From Streptosporangium lutulentum (GTDB lineage: Bacteria > Actinomycetota > Actinomycetes > Streptosporangiales > Streptosporangiaceae): 64,000 bases of DNA. Below, piece after piece: positions 22,463 through 30,865 of this stretch (position 1 is its first letter; every line of letters begins with the position of its first letter). The notes beneath the pieces are model-generated. The model was given only the letters and a program-made list of their open reading frames with translations, was not told the origin of the DNA and ran no database searches. The position numbers were made by a program, and so were the translations under genes. The stretch covers positions 2,294,001-2,358,000 of the forward strand of contig NZ_JAUSQU010000001.1 in assembly GCF_030811455.1 (NCBI RefSeq), in the 5' to 3' direction.

Positions 22463-22698
22463 GCGCACCGAGCGGCGATAACGAGTTTCTGTACGAGCTC
22501 AGGATCGAGGTCGAGGAGGAAGTGATCCTGGCCGAGGCGAGCCATCCGGAGGAGGCGGTAGACCTGCCGGTCACGGAATGGCTGTTCGATCCGACGGACG
22601 CCGAGCGCGAGGAGATCGGCCTGCGAGGTCTGCTCCACGCGGTCGAGGTGCTGGAGGGTGACTCCCGGTCAGGCGATCACGGCGCGGCGAATGCCTGA
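22459..22698 (+). CDS. Small acidic protein, 79 aa, unknown
   Basis: Starts at ATG 22459 overlapping the methyltransferase stop by 4 nt, with a very good GGAGG site (GGAGGAAAG) upstream. The protein is strongly acidic (LRIEVEEEVILAEASHPEEAVDLP), has no Cys and no membrane segment, and looks like a compact soluble domain. I recognise no family. Tight coupling to the methyltransferase and to the ferritin-like/CDGSH gene suggests a partner or adaptor role in the same pathway. Confidence 0.65.
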   Translation: MSAPSGDNEFLYELRIEVEEEVILAEASHPEEAVDLPVTEWLFDPTDAEREEIGLRGLLHAVEVLEGDSRSGDHGAANA

Positions 22699-22756
22699 AA
22701 CACCCGCCCAGGCCCATTCGGCGCCGGTGGAACACGCTTCTTCCGGCAACCGAGGT

Positions 22757-24652
22757 ATGACAGACATGAAACACTCACCACCGCAAGGGGCCGCTGCCGC
22801 CTCATCGGCGCGGATCGACACCCTCGACAGTCTCCGTGAGCACCTGCAGTGGGCGATCGAGCTGGAACACGCGACCCTGCCGCCGTACCTGTGCGCGCTG
22901 TACTCGCTGGACCCCGAGCGCAACCCCGAAGCCGTCGAGGTGGTGGGCGGCGTCTTCGTCGAGGAGATGCTGCACCTGGCGCTCGCGGCGAACCTGCTCA
23001 ACGCCGTCGGCGGCCGGCCCCGCCTGGACACACCCACGACGCTGCCGGCGCATCCCCGGCGGCTGCCCCACGGCGACCGGTCCCTGGAGCTGTCGCTGGT
23101 GCCCTTCGGCGCCGACGCGCTGGAGATGTTCCTGCGCCTTGAACGACCCGCGCCGCCCGGCGCACCGGCGGAAGGCGACGACTACGAGACGATCGGGCAG
23201 TTCTACACCGCGATCGAACAGGGACTGCGCGACCTGTGCGACCGGCTCGGCGAGCGGGCGGTCTTCAGCGGCGACCCGGCCCGCCAGGTGAACGCCGGCC
23301 ACTTCCGGCACACCGCCGGGCGGCTGATCGCGGTCGACGGCCTGGACTCCGCGCTGGCGGCGCTGCGGGAGATCGTCGAGCAGGGCGAGGGCACCTCCCA
23401 CGGCGAGGTCTGGGACGGCGACCAGGACGTCTTCCACCCCGAACGCGACGAGGTCGGCCACTACTACCGCTTCCAGGAGCTTCAGGCGGGCCGGCGCTAC
23501 CGGCGCGGCGACACCCCGCGATCCGGGCCCACCGGCGAGACGATCTCGGTGGATCTGACCGGTGTCCTGCCGATGCGGCGCAACCCCCGGCTGGACGACC
23601 ACGCCCCGGGCAGCGCGATCCGCACCGCCCAGGAGGAGTTCAACCACACCTACTGCGCCGTCCTGCATCTGCTGGAGCAGGCGTTCAACGGCAACCCGAA
23701 ACTGATGTCGGTCGCCACCGGCACCATGTACGCGCTCAAGGCCCAAGCTCAAGCCCTGATGCGGATGCCGGACGGGGACGGGACCACGGCCGGGCCGACC
23801 TTCGACTACGTGGCACCCGAACTGCGCCGGTGGAGCGTCGGCGACCGGCGGCGGATCGTCGTGCTCCGCGACGGCCCGTACATCGTGTACGGCGGCGTCC
23901 CGCTCCGCCGCAAATACAAGATCGTCTCTTCGGAGAAGGACTCGCTGACCTGGAAGACCGGCGAGCCCCTGGCGACCGAGGAAACCTACGCGCTGTGCCG
24001 CTGCGGCCGCTCGGGCTCCAAGCCGTTCTGCGACGGAACCCATGCCGTGGCCGGGTTCGACGGCACGGAGACCGCGGACGTGCGACCGTACAGGGAACTG
24101 CAGCACGTGCACGACGGGGTGGGCATCTCGGCTCAGCGGGTGGGGGAGCTGTGCGTCCATGCCGCCTTCTGCATCGGCCGCACCAGACCGATCGCCGCGA
24201 TGCTCGCCGACACCGGGGACAGCGACGTGCGCTCCAACGTCATGGGCCGTATCGATCACTGCCCCTCCGGTTCCTACAGCTACGCCCTTCAGCGCGGCGG
24301 CGAGATGATCGAGCCTGATCTTCCGCAGGCCATCTCGATTCTGGAGGAAGAGGACGGGCTGGCCGGCTCGCTGTGGGTCACCGGGGGAGTGCCGGTCCTG
24401 CGGGCGGACGGCCGGCCGCTGGAGACCCGCAACAGGATGACGCTGTGCCGCTGCGGCCATTCCGGCAACAAACCGCTGTGCGACGGGACCCACCGGGAGA
24501 TCGGCTTCCGTGAGGACCCGCCAGGTCACGAAGGCGACCGCCGGCAGGGCGCGTCACCCCCCGCCGGAGCCGGCACGGAGGTCGCGCACGCGACGGCGCC
24601 GCGGCCGGAGCCAGGAAACGGTGGTCCGGCCACGCCCCTCCCGAAGGCGTGA
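22757..24652 (+). CDS. Ferritin-like (VioB-type domain) protein fused to CDGSH iron-sulfur domains
   Basis: 631-aa multidomain metal protein. Residues 15-335 hold a ferritin-like di-iron module of the family that includes the N-terminal part of VioB (ELEHATLPPYLCALY, FVEEMLHLALAANLLNAVGG, EEFNHTYCAVLHLLEQAF). After it come a first CDGSH 2Fe-2S motif (CRCGRSGSKPFCDGTH), a divergent ferredoxin-like segment (ELCVHAAFC...IDHCPSGSY) and a second CDGSH motif (CRCGHSGNKPLCDGTH), then a Pro-rich tail. Both CDGSH sites have the 3-Cys-1-His ligand set. An oxidative or electron-transfer reaction is likely; the substrate is unknown. The start is uncertain: 22757 is used, with 22691 and 22766 as alternatives. 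It is last or nearly last in the methyltransferase operon. Confidence 0.8.
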   Translation: MTDMKHSPPQGAAAASSARIDTLDSLREHLQWAIELEHATLPPYLCALYSLDPERNPEAVEVVGGVFVEEMLHLALAANLLNAVGGRPRLDTPTTLPAHPRRLPHGDRSLELSLVPFGADALEMFLRLERPAPPGAPAEGDDYETIGQFYTAIEQGLRDLCDRLGERAVFSGDPARQVNAGHFRHTAGRLIAVDGLDSALAALREIVEQGEGTSHGEVWDGDQDVFHPERDEVGHYYRFQELQAGRRYRRGDTPRSGPTGETISVDLTGVLPMRRNPRLDDHAPGSAIRTAQEEFNHTYCAVLHLLEQAFNGNPKLMSVATGTMYALKAQAQALMRMPDGDGTTAGPTFDYVAPELRRWSVGDRRRIVVLRDGPYIVYGGVPLRRKYKIVSSEKDSLTWKTGEPLATEETYALCRCGRSGSKPFCDGTHAVAGFDGTETADVRPYRELQHVHDGVGISAQRVGELCVHAAFCIGRTRPIAAMLADTGDSDVRSNVMGRIDHCPSGSYSYALQRGGEMIEPDLPQAISILEEEDGLAGSLWVTGGVPVLRADGRPLETRNRMTLCRCGHSGNKPLCDGTHREIGFREDPPGHEGDRRQGASPPAGAGTEVAHATAPRPEPGNGGPATPLPKA

Positions 24653-24852
24653 TCGATCGTCGGCCGGCGGCCTTCGCCGCCGGCCGCGATCCCGCCGACG
24701 GCGGCTACCGGCTCCGGGCCGACATCGTCGTGAGCCGGCCCGGAGCCGAACCTGAGACGGCCACCCCGTTGCTCGCCCAGGCGACCGCGCGGTGCCCCTG
24801 CGCGAAGATGACCCGCCAGGGCGTCCCCGGAACGATCAGCCTCGCCCCCTGA
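24649..24852 (+). pseudogene. Fragment of an Ohr/OsmC organic hydroperoxide resistance protein
   Basis: The 67-codon frame begins with a GTG overlapping the previous stop (GTGA). Residues 16-66 align with the C-terminal half of Ohr: GGYRLRADIVVSRPG corresponds to the conserved GGFGLAVELxVxLPG strand, and LLAQATARCPCAKMTRQG to the helix carrying the second catalytic Cys (AHxVCPYSxATRG). The N-terminal half with the first catalytic Cys and Arg is absent, so peroxidase activity is impossible. It reads as a degraded gene whose remaining 3' part was joined to the ferritin-like gene, though a translated stub is possible. Confidence 0.55.
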
Positions 24853-25022
24853 GAGGCCGTCGCGCCGCAGGCCGCCCGGACTGAGCGACAGGGCACGCGA
24901 TCTTCTTGATCTCGTGGCGCTCCGGCAGGGTGAACGTCCGGGACGGCCCCGCCGACCAATGTGCGCCGAACGCGCTGATCGGGGGGCGGAACCCGATCAG
25001 CGCGTCGCGGACGACGGGGGTG

Positions 25023-25766
25023 TCAGCCCAGGTGCCGGGCGAAGAATCGCAGCGTGCTGTCCAGCTCGAACGCCGGGATCTCCCCGTGCTTGCCGGGGTT
25101 GGCGTGCAGCGTCTTCTCGGCCGAGGCGAAGACGTCGAACAGCGCCAAACTCGCAGCCCGGGGCACCATCTCATCGTCCCACTGCACCAGGAACTCCACC
25201 GGGACGGTGATCTGCGCGGCGGCCTCGGCCGAGGTCTCCGCCCCGTTCAAACCCAGCACCGCCGCGCGGACGCGGGGCTCGGCGGCGATGAACGGAACGC
25301 CGAGCCCACAGCCCAGCGACATCCCCCAGTAGCCCACCGGACCGGCGCCGACGTGGTCGAGCTCCTGGACCGCGTCCAAGACCGCTCGCCATTCCGGGAC
25401 GGTCTGGCCGGTGAGGAGCGTGTGGAAACCGGCGATCAGCGGAGTCAGTTCCCCTCCGGTCTGCGCGCAGGTCCGTATCTCGGCGATGATCCGGTCGTGT
25501 TCCTCGCTTCTGGGCCGGTCGCCATGGCCGGGCGCATCGACGGCCACCACCGCGAAACCGCACTCGGCCGCGAAGCGGCGGGCACGCGCCACGATGCCGG
25601 GGGCCTTCTTGTGCTGGCCGCCGCCGTGTCCCATCAGGATCAGGGGGCGGGTCCCGGCGTCACCGTCCGGTGTCCACAGCACGCCGGGGATCTCGCCGAA
25701 GGCGAAGGGGAGGGCGAAGAGTTGTTCGGTGACGCCGTCGGACGACGTCTGGGAGGTGAAGCGCAT
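25023..25766 (-). CDS. Alpha/beta hydrolase, dienelactone-hydrolase-like
   Basis: 247-aa soluble hydrolase. The oxyanion region is LILMGHGGGQHK, the nucleophile elbow is GYWGMSLGCG (Ser in GMSLG), and the Asp and His members of the triad fit VQWDDEMVP and ANPGKHGEIPAFE near the C-terminus. The layout matches the dienelactone hydrolase/acyl esterase type; the substrate is unknown. ATG 25766 gives the conserved N-terminus. It points away from the VOC gene, with a 475-bp spacer between them. Confidence 0.85.
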   Translation of the reverse strand: MRFTSQTSSDGVTEQLFALPFAFGEIPGVLWTPDGDAGTRPLILMGHGGGQHKKAPGIVARARRFAAECGFAVVAVDAPGHGDRPRSEEHDRIIAEIRTCAQTGGELTPLIAGFHTLLTGQTVPEWRAVLDAVQELDHVGAGPVGYWGMSLGCGLGVPFIAAEPRVRAAVLGLNGAETSAEAAAQITVPVEFLVQWDDEMVPRAASLALFDVFASAEKTLHANPGKHGEIPAFELDSTLRFFARHLG

Positions 25767-26241
25767 TGTGTTTCAAGCCTTTCGGGATGCCTTCTGCGGG
25801 CGCTCCCTAAGCCATGCGGGGGAGGGAGGCCCGACCTGTCACAGCGTTGATCGGTCTCACCTCCTCAGTTCGCAGCAGCACACGGCGACGCAGAACCTAC
25901 CACGACCAGCTTCACCCGCGTCTCACCAGGGCGAGCATCGTCTGATGCGGCACCGGCACGGATGGTCCCGCCGCTTACGGCTGGAATCGAGTTTCGGTTA
26001 CAGAGAGTCAACCGCCGCCGGAGGGCGGCTTCGGGAGTGCGGGGCCGAGACGCCGAGGGAACTCGTACATGCCAACTTTGTGAGGCGAAACGCAAAGGCG
26101 TTCCAGGTTCGGCGAGTCACATGCCACCTTCGCCGAGACGGGACAACAAGCTGGTTCGCTCCGGACACCACGGCGGACGGGTGCCCATCGCCCCTTCGGG
26201 CCTGCCGAGTCTGCTCCCCAGACGAACAAGGAGGACTTTCC
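25767..26241. other. Intergenic region without recognisable gene
   Basis: 475 bp between the divergent hydrolase and VOC genes. Codon-position GC bias is weak in all frames compared with the neighbours and I recognise no protein family. A good AAGGAGG site at 26228-26234 precedes the TTG start of the VOC gene. Promoters for both genes are expected here but were not resolved. Confidence 0.4.
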
Positions 26242-26637
26242 TTGCTTGAATTTCCCACCTTCGCCCATGTCGCGCTCACGGTCTCGGACCTGGCGGTCAG
26301 CGTGCCGTGGTACGAGCGGCTGATCGGCTCGGGCCCGGTGCTCGACGAGGACACCGGCCCGTTCCACCACAGCGTGTTCGCCGTCGGCGGCACGCTGCTC
26401 GGGCTGCACGCCTTCCCCGGCGGCGTGGCCGGTGGCGACCGTTTCGACGAGCGGCGGCTCGGGCTCGACCACCTGGCGTTCCAGTGTGCCGACCGCTCCG
26501 AGCTGGAGCGGTGGCGGCACCGGCTCGACGAGCTGGGCATCGAGCACGGCGGCATCGTCGACGCGCACTACGGCTGCGGGCTGTCGTTCCGCGATCCGGA
26601 CAACATCGCGCTGGAGTTCTTCTCGCCGCCCGCGTAG
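26242..26637 (+). CDS. VOC (glyoxalase/bleomycin-resistance fold) protein
   Basis: 131-aa two-repeat beta-alpha-beta protein. The metal-site pattern of the vicinal-oxygen-chelate fold is visible: His in FAHVALTVSD, His in LGLDHLAFQC and Glu in NIALEFFSPP, with the FRDPDN turn before the last strand. The substrate is unknown; members include dioxygenases, glyoxalases and drug-binding proteins. The start is TTG 26242, seven nucleotides after AAGGAGG, which explains why no ATG is found upstream in frame. Confidence 0.85.
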   Translation: MLEFPTFAHVALTVSDLAVSVPWYERLIGSGPVLDEDTGPFHHSVFAVGGTLLGLHAFPGGVAGGDRFDERRLGLDHLAFQCADRSELERWRHRLDELGIEHGGIVDAHYGCGLSFRDPDNIALEFFSPPA

Positions 26638-26766
26638 GAGGGCCACCGGAAGCCCCGTGCCGCCGGGCGCGAGGAGATCTCCCCGGCGGGGCGTCACCGG
26701 AGACGACGCCGTCACGGCCCGGACGACGCGGCCGCGAAAACTCGTGCGAAAGTTCTGGTGGGGGGA

Positions 26767-26793
26767 TGTCAAGACGAGGGCGGTGACTCCGAC
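26767..26793 (+). promoter_or_regulatory. Candidate ECF42 target promoter upstream of DGPF gene
   Basis: TGTCAA (26767-26772), a 17-nt spacer and CGAC (26790-26793) resemble the TGTCGA/CGAC-type promoters expected for ECF42 sigma factors. The site lies 50 bp before the DGPF gene start. The match is imperfect, so this is a context-based inference. Confidence 0.3.
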
Positions 26794-26843
26794 CAACCGG
26801 CCGAAGGGCCCAGCCGGGGCTCGCGAACCACGAGGAGTACACG

Positions 26844-27215
26844 ATGAAGTTCCTGATCAGCATGCTCATCAACCCGGCCGTGCTGGACGCGCTGACCGAC
26901 GAGGAGAAGGCGGCGATCGGCGACGGCCACGGAAAGTTCATCGAGGCGTTGAAGAAGTCCGGCGAGCTGATCATCACGCAGGCGCTGGTCGACCCGTCAC
27001 AGGCCGTTGTGGTGTCCGTACGCAACGGCCAGCCGGTGGTGACCGACGGTCCTTTCCTGGAGTCGAAGGAGTATCTGGGCGGCTTCTACCTGATCGACTG
27101 CGAGAACAAGGAGCGGGCGATCGAGCTGGCGGCGCAGATCCCGGACACCGCGATCGAGGGTCTGGGGATCGAGGTGCGGCAGGTGATGTTCGCCGACGGA
27201 CAATTGGAAGCATGA
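26844..27215 (+). CDS. YCII-related DGPF-domain protein
   Basis: 123-aa small cytoplasmic protein of the YCII/DGPF family, with the signature VVTDGPFLESKEYLGGFYLIDC. Its biochemical role is not known to me, but genes of this type are regular neighbours and targets of ECF42 sigma factors; here the stop overlaps the sigma factor's ATG by 4 nt (ATGA). ATG 26844 has GAGGAG upstream. Confidence 0.88.
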   Translation: MKFLISMLINPAVLDALTDEEKAAIGDGHGKFIEALKKSGELIITQALVDPSQAVVVSVRNGQPVVTDGPFLESKEYLGGFYLIDCENKERAIELAAQIPDTAIEGLGIEVRQVMFADGQLEA

Positions 27216-28423
27216 CGACACCGGCCATCGAGGACCTGCTGCGTGAGCTCGCGCCGCAGGTCCTCGGCGCGCTGATACGCCGGAACGGCCAGTTCGAGGG
27301 GTGCGAGGACGCCGTACAGGAGGCCGTCCTCGCCGCCACCGTGCAGTGGCCGGTCGAGGGAGTGCCGAACAACCCTCGCGGCTGGCTGGTGACCGTCGCG
27401 TCCCGGCGGCTCATCGACCAGATGCGCAGCGACCACGCGCGCCGCGTGAGGGAGTCGGCGACGGCCACCGAGGTGGTGTCCGAGGACGTACCGGACACCG
27501 ACGACACGCTCGTCCTGCTGTTCCTGTGCTGCCACCCGACGCTGACCGCGGCCTCCCAGACCGCCCTGACGCTGCGGGCGGTTGGGGGTCTGACCACCGC
27601 TGAGATCGCCCACGCGTTCCTGGTGCCGGAGGCCACGATGGCGGCCAGGATCAGCCGGGCCAAGCAGCGGATCAAGGCCGCCGGCAGCTCGTTCAGCCTG
27701 CCGGACGGCGCGGAGCGCGAGGAGCGGCTGCGGGTCGTCCTGCACGTGCTCTACCTGATCTTCAACGAGGGCTACACCGCCTCCTCGGGCAGCGAGTTGC
27801 ACCGCGCCGACCTCGCGCACGAGGCGATCCGGCTGGCCAGGATGGTGCACGCCCAACTGCCCGAGGACGGTGAGGTGACCGGGCTGCTCGCGCTGATGCT
27901 GCTGACCGACGCCCGCCGGGAGACCCGCACGACGGCGGCCGGAGACCTGGTGCCGCTGGACGAGCAGGACCGTACGAAGTGGGACCGCGGGCTGATCGAC
28001 GAGGGCATCGAGCTGATCAAGGCGTCGCTGGCCGGTTCGGCGCTGGGGCCTTACCAGCTGCAGGCCGCCATCGCCGCCACGCACGCCGACGCGGCCAGGG
28101 CCGAGGAGACCGACTGGGCACAGGTGCACGCGCTCTACCTGATCCTGGAACGGATCGCGCCCAACCCGATGGTCACCCTCAACCGGGCGATCGCGCTCGC
28201 CGAGACCGAGGGGCCGCAGACCGGGCTGACCCTGCTGTCCACCTTGGACGGTGACGAGCGGATGGCCGGGCATCACCGGCTGCTGTCCGTACGGGCGCAT
28301 CTGCTGGAGAAGACCGGCGACACGGCCGGGGCGTACGAGCACTACCGGCGCGCCGCGAAGGCCACCGCCAGCATCGCCGAGCAACGCTACCTGGAGTCCC
28401 GGGCAAGCCGGGTGAGGACCTAG
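27212..28423 (+). CDS. ECF42-type RNA polymerase sigma factor with C-terminal TPR-like extension
   Basis: 403-aa sigma factor. Region 2 is at about 10-75 (EGCEDAVQEAVLAATVQWP, PRGWLVTVASRRLIDQMRSD), region 4 at about 110-170 (LTTAEIAHAFLVPEATMAARISRAKQRI). The remaining 230 residues are a helical extension (YLIFNEGYTASSG, then alpha-alpha repeats up to HYRRAAKATASIAEQRYLE) typical of ECF42, which has no anti-sigma factor and uses the extension for control. It is translationally coupled to the DGPF gene. The inducing signal is not known. Confidence 0.92.
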   Translation: MTTPAIEDLLRELAPQVLGALIRRNGQFEGCEDAVQEAVLAATVQWPVEGVPNNPRGWLVTVASRRLIDQMRSDHARRVRESATATEVVSEDVPDTDDTLVLLFLCCHPTLTAASQTALTLRAVGGLTTAEIAHAFLVPEATMAARISRAKQRIKAAGSSFSLPDGAEREERLRVVLHVLYLIFNEGYTASSGSELHRADLAHEAIRLARMVHAQLPEDGEVTGLLALMLLTDARRETRTTAAGDLVPLDEQDRTKWDRGLIDEGIELIKASLAGSALGPYQLQAAIAATHADAARAEETDWAQVHALYLILERIAPNPMVTLNRAIALAETEGPQTGLTLLSTLDGDERMAGHHRLLSVRAHLLEKTGDTAGAYEHYRRAAKATASIAEQRYLESRASRVRT

Positions 28424-28443
28424 GGTCCACCCCCTTCACCACG

Positions 28444-28459
28444 CCGGGGCGCACCCCGG
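28444..28459. terminator. Short hairpin between convergent sigma and MFS genes
   Basis: CCGGGG at 28444-28449 pairs with CCCCGG at 28454-28459 around a 4-nt loop, in the 39-bp gap between two convergent stop codons. It is small but well placed to stop transcription in both directions. Confidence 0.4.
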
Positions 28460-28462
28460 GAT

Positions 28463-29722
28463 CTAGGCGGTCGTCCGGTGCCGGAACGGATCGCGCCGGT
28501 GATGACGTTCTCCGCGGGCCGTGACCGTCAGGGCGACGACGGTCATCATGGAGAGAAGGCTCCAGGCCGGTACGAAACTGTCGGTCAGATCCTTGAGCAG
28601 CCCGAGGACGGGCGGCACCAGGATGACGGCGATCTGGTTGACGGCCATGGCCAGGCCGAGGGCGAATCCCGTCTTGCCCGGTGGCGCCGATTCGGCCACG
28701 TAGGCGACCCACGGGCCGTACCAGCCGATGCCGAAGAATCCGAGCCAGACGAACAGCAGGCAGGCCGCCGCGGGCGAATGCCCCATGGGGGTCGTCAGCG
28801 CCGTCATCCCCATGGTCACGGCGACCATGCAGGTCACGACAGAGCCGTAGCGCCCGGACCTGCTGCGATCGCTCCAGGCCGCCAGGCAGACGCGGCCGGC
28901 GACGCCCGCCCCCTGGGTCGCCACGAGGACGAGCGCCGCCGTACCCGCCTCCACGGACGTCGTCTCGTGGAGATACAGCACGGTCAGGACGCCTATGCCG
29001 CTGTGTACCGAGACCAGGCTCATCCCTGACAGAACGATCTTCACCATGGGCGGTTCGCGGAGCGTCCGCAGCCGAGCACCAAGCCCCGACGCGGGCGAGG
29101 CATGCGGTTCCGCACCGTGAGGAGCAGGGCTCTGGGTGGGCGGCCGACGGTAGAGGCACATGAAGGCGACGGCTCCCAGGAGCGCGACGAGGCCGCCGGC
29201 CATGAGCGTCACCCGCCAGCCGAAAGCGGTGGCGAGGAAGGGCAGCGCGGCCGCGGCGAGTACGCCGCCCAGCGGCAGCCCCGCCTGCCGGATGCCCATC
29301 GCCAGCCCCCGCTGGGACGCGTCGAACCAGGACGCCACCGACTTGCTGCCGCCGGGCTGAACGGTGCTGTATCCCGCACCGACGATCAGCAGGACAAGGA
29401 GCAGGGACGTGTATCCCGGCGCCATGCTTCCCACGCCCAGGCTCACGGCGACGACACAGGCGCCTGTCCCGACGATCCAGCGCTCGTTGTAGCGGTCCAG
29501 CAGTTCCCCGGCCACCAGGAACCCGACCAGGGGGACCAGCTGGGCCGCCGAGAGCAGGAGGCCCAGCTGAGCCGTGCTCAGGTTCAGATCGCGTTGCAGG
29601 TGGACGCCCATCGCCCCGATGCCCTGCACGAAGAAGCCGGAGGCGGCCTGGGTGAAGGTGGCGACGCCGAGGACGACCCACCGGTATCGCCGCGTGCGAA
29701 ACGTGAATCCGCCGGCGCTCAT
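28463..29722 (-). CDS. Major facilitator superfamily transporter
   Basis: 419-aa membrane protein with 12 predicted helices and a central cytoplasmic loop (about 195-220, Pro/Ser-rich). The motif between TM2 and TM3 is GELLDRYNERWIVG and the second-half equivalent is AAWSDRSRSGRYGS, both MFS motif-A positions. The overall pattern fits the NarK/CynX/oxalate-type MFS group; the substrate cannot be assigned. ATG 29722 gives a short cytoplasmic N-terminus before TM1 (YRWVVLGVATFTQAASGFF). Confidence 0.85.
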   Translation of the reverse strand: MSAGGFTFRTRRYRWVVLGVATFTQAASGFFVQGIGAMGVHLQRDLNLSTAQLGLLLSAAQLVPLVGFLVAGELLDRYNERWIVGTGACVVAVSLGVGSMAPGYTSLLLVLLIVGAGYSTVQPGGSKSVASWFDASQRGLAMGIRQAGLPLGGVLAAAALPFLATAFGWRVTLMAGGLVALLGAVAFMCLYRRPPTQSPAPHGAEPHASPASGLGARLRTLREPPMVKIVLSGMSLVSVHSGIGVLTVLYLHETTSVEAGTAALVLVATQGAGVAGRVCLAAWSDRSRSGRYGSVVTCMVAVTMGMTALTTPMGHSPAAACLLFVWLGFFGIGWYGPWVAYVAESAPPGKTGFALGLAMAVNQIAVILVPPVLGLLKDLTDSFVPAWSLLSMMTVVALTVTARGERHHRRDPFRHRTTA

Positions 29723-29801
29723 CGGAGTCCCCGCCCGGACGGCGCGCCGCCGGGCCGGTCACGGTCGACGCGGTCGGTCGCCTGGCACGGCTGAACGTTC
29801 G

Positions 29802-30281
29802 TCACGGGCGCCAGCACAGCGCGGGGTCGGGGTGGTCGAAGAAGCCCAGTTCCCGGTAGAGCGGTTCGCCCTCATGAGAGGCGTACAGATCCACCCGGAC
29901 GGCCCCGCGTTCCCGGAACCAGCCGAGCAGGCCCCGCATGATCGCGCGGCTGTGGCCGCGCCGTCGACACGACGGATCGGTGACCACGCCGATCACGTGT
30001 CCGATCCGGCCGTTCCGTGAGTGCGGGCCGGGAAACCACTGCTCGACGGTGCCGATGCCGCAGGCCGCGAGACCGTTCTCGCCGTCCACGACCAGGATCT
30101 GCGCGTCGTCCGCGATCAGTTTTTCCCTCAGGACCGCGGCGAGGGCGTCCCGCCAGTCGTCGCCTGCCGATGAGGGGTTGAAGAAGTCGCCGCCGAGGTT
30201 CTCGAACAGCAGCGCCCGCAGGCGTACGAGCTCCGCCACGTCGTCCTCGACCGCCTGCCGTACGTCGGTGTGGTCTGTCAT
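29802..30281 (-). CDS. GNAT family N-acetyltransferase
   Basis: 159-aa acetyltransferase. The acetyl-CoA-binding motif A is VIGVVTDPSCRRRGHSRAIMRGLLGW, matching the Q/R-x-x-G-x-G/A loop, followed by DLYASHEGEPLYRELGF, the usual C-terminal strand-helix. The substrate is unknown. ATG 30281 lies only 26 bp from the start of the divergent CGNR gene. Confidence 0.85.
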   Translation of the reverse strand: MTDHTDVRQAVEDDVAELVRLRALLFENLGGDFFNPSSAGDDWRDALAAVLREKLIADDAQILVVDGENGLAACGIGTVEQWFPGPHSRNGRIGHVIGVVTDPSCRRRGHSRAIMRGLLGWFRERGAVRVDLYASHEGEPLYRELGFFDHPDPALCWRP

Positions 30282-30288
30282 GCGGAAC

Positions 30289-30306
30289 AGACTGGTGTAA
30301 TAGTCT
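30289..30306. promoter_or_regulatory. Palindrome in a 26-bp divergent promoter
   Basis: AGACT (30289-30293) and AGTCT (30302-30306) flank an 8-nt spacer. TAATAG (30298-30303) is a good -10 for the rightward CGNR gene whose ATG begins at 30308, so that mRNA is probably leaderless. The palindrome covers almost the entire spacer between two divergent start codons and could serve as an operator. Confidence 0.45.
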
Positions 30307-30307
30307 T

Positions 30308-30865
30308 ATGCACCTCAACCCTTACGGCGAGGACGTCGTGAACCTGGCCGCGGACCTGGCCAACCGGCACCCGGCGACCGCCGGGGAACTCGCGGACCGC
30401 TGCCGCGCCGCCGGGCTCGTGCTGGAGCGCCCGGCCACGCCGCAGGACCTGGACCGTGTCCACGCCGTACTGGAGGCGTGGGAGAAGGTCGTCGACGCCA
30501 CCGACGAGCACGAGCGCGCCGAGCTGGTCAACCGCATGCTGGCGGAGTCCGCCGCCTACCCGCGGCTGACCGACCACGCGGGCGGCGGCTGGCACCTGCA
30601 CTACCGCGACGACCGGCAGTCGCTCGGCTCCGTGCTGTTCGCACTCATCTCCGTGGGCACCGCGCTGCACCTGGTGGGACGGGGCATGCACCGGCTGCGG
30701 CGGTGCGCCGTGACCGAGTGCGCCACGATCTTCGCCGACACCTCCCGCACCGGGCGGCAGCGATATTGCTCCCAGCGGTGCGCCAATCGCGACGCGGTAC
30801 GCCGGCACCGCGCGAGCCGCGCGGCCGGTCGTCCCGTGAGCCCCGAACCCTCAAGGAGCCGATAG
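30308..30865 (+). CDS. CGNR zinc-finger (ABATE domain) regulator
   Basis: 185-aa probable transcription regulator. Residues 1-125 form the ABATE-type N-terminal domain (LAADLANRHPATAGELADRCRAAGL...GWHLHYRDD), and residues 137-172 the CGNR zinc finger with four Cys (CAVTECATIF, RYCSQRCANRDAVRRHRA). It probably binds DNA and may control its divergent neighbour, the GNAT gene. The start ATG 30308 has no ribosome site and lies 5 nt after a -10 element, consistent with leaderless translation. Confidence 0.88.
   Translation: MHLNPYGEDVVNLAADLANRHPATAGELADRCRAAGLVLERPATPQDLDRVHAVLEAWEKVVDATDEHERAELVNRMLAESAAYPRLTDHAGGGWHLHYRDDRQSLGSVLFALISVGTALHLVGRGMHRLRRCAVTECATIFADTSRTGRQRYCSQRCANRDAVRRHRASRAAGRPVSPEPSRSR

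Noticed and set aside
22757..24652. Interpretation of the ferritin-like protein as a violacein-type VioB
   Set aside because: Only the ferritin-like module is shared; there is no VioA, VioC, VioD or VioE and the C-terminal CDGSH domains are unrelated to VioB.
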